Part shown: positions 17,301 through 24,553 of the stretch, one piece after another
Layout of the letters: the number at the start of each line of letters is the position of its first letter
How positions within the stretch are numbered: position 1 is the first letter of the stretch
NCBI GenBank assembly: GCA_023150615.1
Contig: JAKLKO010000023.1
Coordinates: 1 to 64,000, forward strand
Reading direction: 5' to 3'
DNA: 64,000 nt
Source: Phycisphaerae bacterium
Lineage (GTDB): Bacteria > Planctomycetota > Phycisphaerae > UBA1845 > UTPLA1
Notes under the pieces: generated by a model
Seen by the model: only the letters and a program-made list of their open reading frames with translations
The model's database searches: none
Told to the model about the DNA's origin: nothing
Translations under genes and position numbers: made by a program

Positions 17301-17346
17301 CCAGGCCCAACGCGATCCCCCAGTACTGGTGCCGCCGCGCAGTCAT
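14314..17346 (-). CDS. CHASE2 sensor adenylate/guanylate cyclase
   Basis: This 1010-aa membrane protein has an N-terminal helix (WGIALGLAITLGTAGLL), then a CHASE2 extracellular domain starting with DLRFRYANR, IVHVDIDDGSLERIGRWPWPRD and ALDLLFDEPE. The domain carries a long charged insert and ends at DKIVFVGYTATALGD. Two or three membrane helices lie near 630-710. The class III cyclase domain has metal-binding Asp756 (FFSDLQGFT) and Asp800 (FLGDGIMAFF) and the GVAGVGRFGSKRKADYTVIGD segment. It makes cAMP or cGMP in response to an unknown external signal. A short helical tail follows the catalytic domain. The start at 17346 (MTARRHQYW) puts the first membrane helix directly at the N-terminus. 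Confidence 0.92.
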   Translation of the reverse strand: MTARRHQYWGIALGLAITLGTAGLLTPRLDPLERLALDLRFRYANRVPADPRIVHVDIDDGSLERIGRWPWPRDVVADLVRTLHELGASAIALDLLFDEPEPYRVNLATPSADAPGAERILGAMNEQNIVWPDLELADAVRRAGNVYLSMHFELQTGGSSIERRSELIRRLEAAPVVSGPATTLALAGKATTLIPSDVNLAEWRRARVVHALMREFSLNEDALTERLGLSRRDLAAVFAASKREAAARLAARLLDANPDTGIDDLMSLALPGQARDVVTADSRDLTRALRTQRALRVLRSRATALPAAWRGQVGSAEEIIAPLESLCAAARDVGFVVFRKDEDGKFREMPLLAEHEGRVLRQLGLALACDVLEVRDEDIAFTPDRYVELRSSAGSAVRRAPADAEARMIVPWTRTGAQWRRGADFPHLAAAGVLALSSDRRLMAENRTRINIRMADLIRATKREFAATYVERCEELVRLSRVQHQAALRGESGSAEATARARRIESLTQEIERDQRNSESMVELAYEQLRGLTPESDDERAEFEAVRTAHATLTGPIARLRAANRAIEQRITETHARLEPLIRDKIVFVGYTATALGDIVAAPIDANLPGVLAHSNVLNAFLVDRFVSRPHRSTVVVLMLLLGTVTTLLTATRGPIVTLGVTLATMAGYALLNFYVLFAGLGMWVLIVGPLASIALPWVLVTLYRQLTAERQKRYVQAQLAEFTDPKLARRIAEDPATAEALQRVENREVTCFFSDLQGFTTIAEQADSHRVQRVLNTYLDYMSEALFRHEAFLNKFLGDGIMAFFNPNVNPQPDHVQRATEAALDSFAALERLKRELGPSDELFLRLQMRIGIATGVAGVGRFGSKRKADYTVIGDVANLAARLEPANKVFGTRLLVSGPTRAVVEHQYVWRYLAELQVKGKRLTVPVYELVCRTGELNEEQAEYIRRFEAGVELYKQRRWDECIVAFTRILARRVDDAGASAYIDACQEKKLFAPDDEWTGALELKEK

Positions 17347-17546
17347 TCGCAGCCTATTAGACCCAAGACCGCGCAGCGCGGCGAGCGCGTCGCGCCGTGT
17401 GCCGGGATGCCGCACGGCGCGATCGACTCGGCGCGCGTTGCGAGCGGCGTCTGACGCGGCTAAATTCCAGCAGGTTCCGTCGGTCGCGCCGGATCGAGCG
17501 GTCGGTCCCTCGCGGCGGACGCGCGCTTCATCGAGAACTCCCGCTC

Positions 17547-18800
17547 ATGGCGGTCCTGCCCGTGCCGCAACCCGTGCAACTCGAACCCGGCGAAGTGCTC
17601 GGCGATCGCTGGGTGCTGAACTTCGGCCCGCAGCATCCCGCGACGCACACGACGCTGCGCCTCGTGCTCGAGCTCGACGGCGAAACCGTCGTCTCCTGCG
17701 TCCCCCATATCGGCTACCTGCACAGCGGCTTCGAGAAGCTCGGCGAGCACCTCGACTACAACCAGTACGTGGTCGTCACCGACCGCATGAACTACGTCTC
17801 GCCGATGGCCAACAACATCGCCTGGCATCACGCCTGCGAAAAGCTCTTCGGCATCGAACTGACCCCGCGCTGCAAAGTCCTCCGCACCATCATCGCCGAG
17901 CTGGCCCGCATCCAGGACCACCTGCTCTGCATCGGCACCGCCGGGCTGGACCTCGGCGCGTTCACGGCGTTCCTCTACGGCTTCAACGAGCGCGAGTATA
18001 TCTACGACCTCTTCGAGGAGATCTGCGGCGCGCGCTTCACGACCAGCTACACCCGCGTCGGCGGGCTGAGCCAGGACATGCCCGACGCCTGGCCCGGCCA
18101 CGTCAAGGACTTCCTGCGGAGACTTCCGCAGGCGATGGGCGACCTGGAATCGCTCCTCACGCGAAACCGCATCTTCGTCGAGCGCACGCTCGGCATCGGC
18201 GTGCTCTCGCATGACGACGCGATCGCCTGGTCCTGGACCGGACCGCTTGCGCGCGCTTCGGGCGTACAGCGCGACCTGCGAAAGGATGAACCGTACCTCT
18301 GTTACGCCGACAACTGGGACGGCCGCGGCTCGTCCGGCGTCACGTTCAAGGTGCCGATCGCCCATGGCGGAGACGTGTACGCGCGCTACCTCGTGCGGCT
18401 CGAGGAGATGCGCCAGTCGATGGCGATCATCGAGCAGCTCATCGACAACATCCCGCCCGGTCCGATCAACGTGCTGCCCGACGACAAGAAGACCCTGCCC
18501 GACAAGCGCGAGGTCTATTTCTCGATCGAAGGACTCATCCACCACTTCGAGCAGATCATGTGGAATCGCGGCTTCACCCCGCCCGTCGGCGAATGCTACG
18601 CCGCGACCGAAACGGCCAACGGCGAACTGGGTTTCTACCTGGTCTCGGACGGCGGCAACCGGCCGTACCGCGCCCGCTGCCGCCCGCCGAGCTTCATCAA
18701 CTACCAGGTCTTCCCGAAGCTCGTCATCGGTCACTCGGTCAGCGACGTCGTTGCCGTGCTGGGCAGCCTGAACATCATCGCGGCGGAACTGGATCGCTGA
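17547..18800 (+). CDS. nuoD: NADH-quinone oxidoreductase subunit D (49-kDa subunit)
   Basis: This 417-aa protein is the quinone-site subunit of respiratory complex I. Hallmarks are the N-terminal LNFGPQHPATHTTLRLVLELDGE, HIGYLHSGFEKLGE, the DRMNYVSPMANN segment, ARIQDHLLCIG and the C-terminal FINYQVFPKL and GHSVSDVVAVLGS. Length is normal and all motifs are intact, so it should be functional. It stands alone: no other nuo gene lies within the window. The NO reductase gene starts 31 nt downstream on the same strand. The chosen ATG precedes the conserved core by about 25 residues. Confidence 0.93.
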   Translation: MAVLPVPQPVQLEPGEVLGDRWVLNFGPQHPATHTTLRLVLELDGETVVSCVPHIGYLHSGFEKLGEHLDYNQYVVVTDRMNYVSPMANNIAWHHACEKLFGIELTPRCKVLRTIIAELARIQDHLLCIGTAGLDLGAFTAFLYGFNEREYIYDLFEEICGARFTTSYTRVGGLSQDMPDAWPGHVKDFLRRLPQAMGDLESLLTRNRIFVERTLGIGVLSHDDAIAWSWTGPLARASGVQRDLRKDEPYLCYADNWDGRGSSGVTFKVPIAHGGDVYARYLVRLEEMRQSMAIIEQLIDNIPPGPINVLPDDKKTLPDKREVYFSIEGLIHHFEQIMWNRGFTPPVGECYAATETANGELGFYLVSDGGNRPYRARCRPPSFINYQVFPKLVIGHSVSDVVAVLGSLNIIAAELDR

Positions 18801-18831
18801 CCGACGCGCCGCGACAACGGGAGGTCTCATT

Positions 18832-21171
18832 ATGCCGGGTCGTTCCTACACACGACATTGGTTCGCACTGGCCATCGTGATCGCCGCGTCCTTCGCGGTC
18901 CTGGGCTTCTACGGTCGCGAGCTTTACCGACAGGCGCCGCCCATCCCGAAGCGCGTCGTCACGACCGACGGTCGCGTGCTCTTCACCGCCCAACAGATCC
19001 GCGACGGGCAGAACGTCTGGCAATCCATGGGCGGCCAGGAGGTCGGCACGGTCTGGGGGCATGGCGCCTACGTTGCGCCCGACTGGTCGGCGGATTGGCT
19101 GCACCACGAGGCGATGGGCCTGCTTGATCGCTGGGCGATGGCGGACCGCCAGCGCCCGTACGACGAACTGCCCTCCGATGCGCAGGCCGTGCTCAAGGCG
19201 CGGCTGCGCGACGAGTTGCGGACCAACACCTACGAGTCCGCCTCGGGCGACGTGACCATCTCGCCCGACCGGGCGGAGGTGATCCGCGCCGTCGGCGCAC
19301 ACTACGCCGCGCTATTCGGGAACGATCCCGCGCTCGCCGAACTCCGCGACGCCTACGCCATCCCGGCGAACGCGATCAAGGACCCGCAGCGGCAGGAATC
19401 GCTCAATGCCTTTTTCTTCTGGACGTCGTGGGCGTGCGTCACCAATCGACCCGGTTCGACCATCAGCTACACGAGCAACTGGCCGCCCGAGGAACTGGTC
19501 GGCAATCGTCCGACCGGCTCCGTCATCGTCTGGTCGGTGATCAGCTTCGTGCTGCTGCTCGCCGGCATCGGCGCGCTGGCGTGGTACTTCGCCGTGCAGC
19601 GCCACACCGAGGAGGAGCCCGAGGCAATTCCGGAGGACGATCCGCTGCTGGCCCTGCGGCCGACGCCGTCGATGCGCGCCACGCTGAAGTACTTCTGGAT
19701 CGTCGCCGTGCTCATCGTCGCGCAGGTCGGGCTGGGCGCGGTCTCGGCGCACTACGGCGTCGAAGGTTCCGGCTTCTACGGCTTCCCGCTCGCCGACTAC
19801 GCGCCTTACGCCGTCACGCGGACGTGGCACACCCAGCTCGGCATCTTCTGGATCGCCACCGCCTGGCTCGCCACCGGCCTGTTCATGGCGCCGGCTGTCT
19901 CCGGGTACGAGCCGCGCTTCCAGCGCCTCGCCGTCAACGTACTGTTCGTGTGCCTGCTCGTGATCGTGGGCGGCTCAATGGCCGGGCAGTGGCTCGGCGT
20001 GCAGCAGCGGCTCGGGCTGGAGACCAACTTCTGGTTCGGCCATCAAGGTTACGAGTACGTCGATCTGGGCCGCTTCTGGCAGATCTTCCTGTTCGTGGGG
20101 CTGTTCCTCTGGCTGTTCCTGATGGGCCGCGCCATGTGGCCGGCGCTGCGCCAAGCGTCCGAGCACCGGCACCTGCTGGGTCTGTTCATGATCGCATCGA
20201 CCGCGATCGCGCTGTTCTACGGCGCGGGGCTGATGTGGGGTCGTCAGACCAATCTCGCCATCGCCGAGTACTGGCGCTGGTGGGTCGTGCACCTGTGGGT
20301 CGAGGGCTTCTTCGAGGTCTTCGCCACGGTCGTGATCGCATTTCTTTTCACGCGCATGGGACTGCTCCGCGTCGCCACCGCCACCGCCGCCGTGCTCTTC
20401 TCCACCACGATCTTCCTCAGCGGCGGAATTATCGGCACGTTCCATCACCTTTATTTCACCGGCACGCCGACCGCCATCCTCGCGCTGGGCGCGGTCTTCA
20501 GCGCGCTCGAGGTCGTCCCGCTCGTGCTCATCGGCTTCGAGGCCTACGAAAACCTCACGCTCAGCCGCGCCCGCGCCTGGGTCGCGGCCTACAAATGGCC
20601 GATCTACTTCTTCGTCGCCGTTGCCTTCTGGAACCTCGTCGGCGCGGGGCTTTTCGGCTTCCTCATCAATCCGCCGATCGCGCTCTACTACATGCAGGGT
20701 CTGAACACGACGCCCGTGCACGGCCATGCCGCGCTCTTCGGCGTCTATGGCATGCTCGGCATCGGGCTGATGCTGTTCTGCCTCAAGGGGCTGGCGACCC
20801 GCGCGGAATGGCGCACCGGCGCGCTGGCGTACGCCTTCTGGTCGATCAACATCGGCCTGGCGCTGATGGTGCTGATGAGCCTGCTGCCCGTCGGACTGCT
20901 CCAAACCTGGGCCAGCGTCGAACGCGGCATGTGGTACGCGCGGTCGGCCGAGTTCATGCAGACGCCGCTCATGGACACGCTGCGGTGGCTGCGCGTCATC
21001 GGAGACACGATCTTCGCCACCGGCGCGCTGGCCCTCGGCTGGTTCGTGCTCGGACTCAAGACCGGATGGTCGGTGCGGACCGGGCCGCGCGCGGAGCCCG
21101 CCGCGTCCCGGTCGGATGTCGGCGGCCGGCGCCGGACGCCCGAAGGCGTGGCCCCGGCGCATCGGGCCTGA
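18832..21171 (+). CDS. norZ: Quinol-dependent nitric oxide reductase (qNOR)
   Basis: This 779-aa single-subunit enzyme is of the heme-copper oxidase superfamily and reduces NO to N2O with quinol electrons. After a first helix it has the qNOR periplasmic domain (QNVWQSMGGQEVGTVWGHGAYVAPDW, then SWACVTNRPG and YTSNWPPE), followed by about 12 membrane helices. Metal ligands are in place: TWHTQLGIFW (heme b), VVHLWVEG (His and Glu near FeB), FHHLYFTG (two His) and TPVHGHAALFG (heme ligands). GGAGG lies 8 nt before the ATG. The role is probably NO detoxification or partial denitrification. It is probably transcribed with nuoD. Confidence 0.94.
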   Translation: MPGRSYTRHWFALAIVIAASFAVLGFYGRELYRQAPPIPKRVVTTDGRVLFTAQQIRDGQNVWQSMGGQEVGTVWGHGAYVAPDWSADWLHHEAMGLLDRWAMADRQRPYDELPSDAQAVLKARLRDELRTNTYESASGDVTISPDRAEVIRAVGAHYAALFGNDPALAELRDAYAIPANAIKDPQRQESLNAFFFWTSWACVTNRPGSTISYTSNWPPEELVGNRPTGSVIVWSVISFVLLLAGIGALAWYFAVQRHTEEEPEAIPEDDPLLALRPTPSMRATLKYFWIVAVLIVAQVGLGAVSAHYGVEGSGFYGFPLADYAPYAVTRTWHTQLGIFWIATAWLATGLFMAPAVSGYEPRFQRLAVNVLFVCLLVIVGGSMAGQWLGVQQRLGLETNFWFGHQGYEYVDLGRFWQIFLFVGLFLWLFLMGRAMWPALRQASEHRHLLGLFMIASTAIALFYGAGLMWGRQTNLAIAEYWRWWVVHLWVEGFFEVFATVVIAFLFTRMGLLRVATATAAVLFSTTIFLSGGIIGTFHHLYFTGTPTAILALGAVFSALEVVPLVLIGFEAYENLTLSRARAWVAAYKWPIYFFVAVAFWNLVGAGLFGFLINPPIALYYMQGLNTTPVHGHAALFGVYGMLGIGLMLFCLKGLATRAEWRTGALAYAFWSINIGLALMVLMSLLPVGLLQTWASVERGMWYARSAEFMQTPLMDTLRWLRVIGDTIFATGALALGWFVLGLKTGWSVRTGPRAEPAASRSDVGGRRRTPEGVAPAHRA

Positions 21172-21374
21172 CGTGCCGTTGGCGATGCACCCGTCGCACG
21201 AGTGACGCACCGCACCGCTCGTGTGCCACGGCTCTTCGAGCCGCGTCATTCGATTCAACGGAACGTCCGCCACACTCATTGGCGCGTTTGCGCCCGGCGT
21301 CTCGTCGCCGCACGCACGGATCGGGAAATGTGCCCCTCCCGGCAGTGCGCCGCGCGCGATGCGACAGCGACCGG

Positions 21375-22154
21375 TCACCGCTCCGACTGCCGGATCACCC
21401 GCGCGCCGGTCACGCCGTAGCGCGTCCCCTCGCCCGTGATCCGCTGCGACTGCGGCAGCCGCGCTTCTTCCTCCAGGCTCGGATGCCGCAGCTTGTCCAG
21501 CTCGCGATCGACGAACTCGCGGAGAAAATCGGCCGCCTCCTCCACGTCGTCGGTGATCAGAAAGCGGGTGAGGTCCTCCGGCGAAATCGTCTCGTATCGT
21601 TCGAGCATCGTCTCGCGCATGAATTCCTTCAGCGGCGTCCAGTAGGCGCGGTCCATCAGCACGACCGGATACTCCGCGATCTTGCCCGTCTGGATCAGCG
21701 TCATCGATTCGAAGAACTCATCCATCGTGCCGAACCCGCCCGGAAAGCACACCAGCCCCAGCGCGTACTTCACGAACATCACCTTGCGGCAGAAAAAGTA
21801 ACGGAACTCGAGCCGATGCGTCTGGAATCGATTGGCCTCCTGCTCCAGCGGCAGCGTGATGTTCAGCCCCACGCTCGTCCCGCCCGCCTCGAACGCTCCC
21901 TTGTTCGCCGCCTCCATGATGCCCGGTCCCCCGCCCGTGATGACGCCGAAGTTCCGCTCGACCAGCTTGCGGCCGAGGGCCTCGGCCTTCTGGTACAGCG
22001 GTGCGCCCGGAAGCGTCCGTGCCGAGCCGAAGACGCTCACCGCCTGGCCGATCGTGCTCAGCAGCTCGAAGCCTTCGACGAACTCCGCCATGATGCGGAA
22101 GATCCGCCACGTCTCGTCCGCGGGGTTGCGATACAACGATCCGGAATCCGACAT
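21375..22154 (-). CDS. LOG family / TIGR00730 Rossmann-fold protein
   Basis: This 259-aa protein carries both signatures of the LOG family: GGGPGIMEAANKGA at about 74-87 and PGGFGTMDEFFE at about 138-149, which form the nucleotide-binding and catalytic site. Characterised members hydrolyse nucleoside 5'-monophosphates to the base and ribose 5-phosphate (cytokinin-activating enzymes, PpnN-like). The C-terminal 40 residues (LEEEARLPQSQR and beyond) are an extra tail. It is divergent from the rluA-type gene. The physiological substrate cannot be read from sequence. Confidence 0.9.
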   Translation of the reverse strand: MSDSGSLYRNPADETWRIFRIMAEFVEGFELLSTIGQAVSVFGSARTLPGAPLYQKAEALGRKLVERNFGVITGGGPGIMEAANKGAFEAGGTSVGLNITLPLEQEANRFQTHRLEFRYFFCRKVMFVKYALGLVCFPGGFGTMDEFFESMTLIQTGKIAEYPVVLMDRAYWTPLKEFMRETMLERYETISPEDLTRFLITDDVEEAADFLREFVDRELDKLRHPSLEEEARLPQSQRITGEGTRYGVTGARVIRQSER

Positions 22155-22255
22155 TCAAATCCTCTCTAGCGTGCAATCGTGCATTGTAGTTCCAAGCTCC
22201 GATCGGCGCAAGCGGCCCGTGCAAACGCAACGGCGTCCGCGTAGGCTGTCGGCCG

Positions 22256-23047
22256 ATGGAGCAGTGGTCCGTCCGTCCCAACCCGGCCGTGCCGTTCGAG
22301 GTCCGCTACGAGGACGGGGGCTTGCTGGTGGTTGAAAAGCCCGCCGGCGTCGTCACCCAGCCGGGCAAAGGCCATCAACGCGATAGCCTGCTGAACGGCC
22401 TGTTCGCGCGCTGGCCCGCACGGCTGCAGAACCTCGGCCTGAAGCGCGACTGGGGCCTGCTGCACCGTCTGGACCGCGATTGCAGCGGTCTGGTCATCGT
22501 CGCGCTGCGCAACCGCGTGTACGCGGCGCTGCGCGAGGCGTTCGAGTCGCAACGCGTCAAGAAGACGTATTGGGCCATCGTCCTCGGCACGCCGACGCCG
22601 CGGCAGGGCGTGATTCAGTCGCCGATCGCCGAAGTCGTCGGGGCGCGGAAGCTGGCGGCCATCCGCCGCGATGGACGCAAGGCGGTCACCGCGTATCGCG
22701 TGCTGGCGTCGGGCGAGGGCGTATCGCTCATCGAGGCCCGCCCGGCGACGGGCCGGCTGCATCAGATCCGCGTGCACCTCGCGTCGATCGGCTCGCCGAT
22801 CCTCGGGGATTCAATCTACGGCGCGGCGGCGCAGTCGATCCGCGTGCCGCGGCTCTGCCTGCATGCGGCGCGGCTGGCGTTTGTGCATCCCGAATCCTCG
22901 AAGCGCCTGGCGGTCTCGACCGACTGGCCGCGCGATCTGGAGACGACGCGAAAGCGCTTCAGGCTGCCGGATCCTGCGCAAGAAAACGGGCCTCGCGGGA
23001 GCAACCCGCAAGGCCCGATCGTGGATGGAATCGACCCGGCCGATTAG
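22256..23047 (+). CDS. RluA-family RNA pseudouridine synthase
   Basis: This 263-aa enzyme converts uridine to pseudouridine in rRNA or tRNA. The catalytic motif LLHRLDRDCSGLVIVA carries the essential Asp73. KKTYWAIVLG and ATGRLHQIRVHLASIGSPILGD are the other conserved blocks. There is no S4 domain. The C-terminal 25 residues are poorly conserved, and the last 4 bases overlap the convergent sigma-factor gene. The exact target uridine cannot be told from the sequence. Confidence 0.92.
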   Translation: MEQWSVRPNPAVPFEVRYEDGGLLVVEKPAGVVTQPGKGHQRDSLLNGLFARWPARLQNLGLKRDWGLLHRLDRDCSGLVIVALRNRVYAALREAFESQRVKKTYWAIVLGTPTPRQGVIQSPIAEVVGARKLAAIRRDGRKAVTAYRVLASGEGVSLIEARPATGRLHQIRVHLASIGSPILGDSIYGAAAQSIRVPRLCLHAARLAFVHPESSKRLAVSTDWPRDLETTRKRFRLPDPAQENGPRGSNPQGPIVDGIDPAD

Positions 23048-24087
23048 GCGGCCAGGATGCTCTCTTCCAGACGCGCCTTGAGCTTGGCCAAAGCGCGGTT
23101 CTGGATCTGCCGCACGCGCTCCTTCGTGACGCCGATCAATTGACCGACTTCCTCGAGTGTCTTGGGCGCCGGCGGCGTCGGGCCGTCGGTCGGTACATCG
23201 AGGGCGAAGCGGGCGCGGATAACGGTCTGCTCCACTTCATTCAGCTCGGCCAGGTTGCGCGACATGATGGTCCGCAGCTCATCGACGCAGTCCGACTCCT
23301 CGCGCGCCCGGCACAGATCGAGGAAGTCGCTCTTCTCGAGCGATGGATCAAACTCGGTCGGGAACCGGCCGCGATAACGGCTGGCCCGCATCGCAACGCG
23401 CGAGAAGCTCTTGATGATCGCCCGGCAGGCGTACGTGCTGAACTTGTATCCGCGAGCGCAGTCGAACTTGTCGATGCTCCGCAGCAGGGCCATGTTGCCC
23501 TCGCTGATCAGCTCGGCGAAGTCGATGTTCCCCAGCCGCGTCCGCTTGGCCATCGCCAGCACGAGCGGCATGTTCGCGCGGACGAGGGCGGCGCGGAGCG
23601 CGTCGGCGCGCCGCGCCCACGTCAGCAGCTCCTCGGCGACGCGGCGCTTCAGCCGGTTGCCCTGCATCTCGGTGACGATCTGGCGCATGCGCCACCGCGC
23701 GTAGTTGAGGCGCAGAAAGCTGGCCTGCTCCTGTTGCGCCGTCAACGTCGTCGGCGCGGTGTCGTGAATCTGCTCGCTGTCCGGTGTGGCCGCGTTACAC
23801 CACGGGTCCGTCCGCGCGGTCGCGGCGGCGCTCGACGTACCCCAGTAGCACGCCTCGGCCTCGGCCTGGACGAATGACGGGTGATGGATCAGGGGGATCG
23901 GCTCGCTGATCAGGCGTTCGACCTCGCGACGCTGATCCTCGCCCAATCCCCGGCACTGGACGCGGCGGACCTGCGCGAAACCGGCAGGGTCTCGCCGCCC
24001 TGGCTGCAACGCTCCACTCGACATGCCCTCGCTCCCGTGGCCTCCGTGAGGGCCACTCATGCAGGCTCGCCTGCGGCTCTCGTTCAC
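23044..24087 (-). CDS. Sigma-70 family RNA polymerase sigma factor
   Basis: This 347-aa factor has region 1.2/2-like sequence after about residue 113 (LTAQQEQASFLRLNYARWRM), core region 2 (NMPLVLAMAKR, FAELISEGNMALLRSIDKFD, GYKFSTYACRAIIKSF) and a region 4 helix-turn-helix (TLEEVGQLIGVTKERVRQIQNRALAKL). This is larger than an ECF factor and resembles group 2/3 alternative sigma factors. About 110 N-terminal residues match no domain, and an internal ATG (residue 22) is a possible start. An AT-rich region with an inverted repeat lies upstream. Its stop overlaps the convergent RluA gene by 4 bases. Confidence 0.88.
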   Translation of the reverse strand: MNESRRRACMSGPHGGHGSEGMSSGALQPGRRDPAGFAQVRRVQCRGLGEDQRREVERLISEPIPLIHHPSFVQAEAEACYWGTSSAAATARTDPWCNAATPDSEQIHDTAPTTLTAQQEQASFLRLNYARWRMRQIVTEMQGNRLKRRVAEELLTWARRADALRAALVRANMPLVLAMAKRTRLGNIDFAELISEGNMALLRSIDKFDCARGYKFSTYACRAIIKSFSRVAMRASRYRGRFPTEFDPSLEKSDFLDLCRAREESDCVDELRTIMSRNLAELNEVEQTVIRARFALDVPTDGPTPPAPKTLEEVGQLIGVTKERVRQIQNRALAKLKARLEESILAA

Positions 24088-24264
24088 GCGGTTTCCCGGT
24101 CGGTCCGCCGGACGCTTCGTCGTCCGCCGCGGACCACCGCGTGCTCGCTGTTCTCGCGACGCCGGCCCGGAGTAGACGGATAACCGCCGCTGCCGGGACT
24201 AACGTCCGAAAGACCGGTCGGGAGAGCCGAATCCTGCTGGAGGGAGACACCTACTGCCATCCTC

Positions 24265-24292
24265 AATATAACACCGAAATGCGAGTGGGCAA
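24265..24292 (-). promoter_or_regulatory. Candidate promoter of the sigma-70 gene
   Basis: On the minus strand TTGCCC (24287-24292) and TATATT (24265-24270) are separated by 16 nt, within an AT-rich stretch unusual for this GC-rich window. Transcription from here would leave a leader of about 170 nt before the sigma-factor ATG. This is a consensus-match inference only. Confidence 0.4.
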
Positions 24293-24321
24293 ATTCCGGT
24301 ATCGATAAAAGTTTTGTATGG

Positions 24322-24346
24322 ATCGCCCTGTTACTATAACAGCGAT
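24322..24346. promoter_or_regulatory. Inverted repeat, candidate operator upstream of the sigma-70 gene
   Basis: CTGTTA and TAACAG flank a 3-nt spacer at 24328-24342. An outer ATCG/CGAT pair extends it to 24322-24346 with a 2-nt bulge on one side. It lies about 30 nt upstream of the candidate -35 element, where an activator or repressor could act. Confidence 0.45.
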
Positions 24347-24553
24347 ATAAAACACTATGGGAAAGCAACTTGAGAATCGCAGCTCGCCATGAGAATTGTT
24401 TCACAAGAAAAAAAACGGACGATTCGTAAGCGGACTGATGCCGAAAAACCTGGCGTGGGGTAATTTCACCCACCGGTTTTCCACCGCCCCGAGGCCCCAA
24501 TCTCGGCCGGAAACGCGGGTCCGCAATGCCTGCAAGCGCCAAAGGGACCATCC

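Noticed and set aside
21229-21243. Terminator after the NO reductase gene (CGGCTC-TTC-GAGCCG)
   Set aside because: The stem is only 6 bp with a 3-nt loop and no T-run; it was not reported as a feature.
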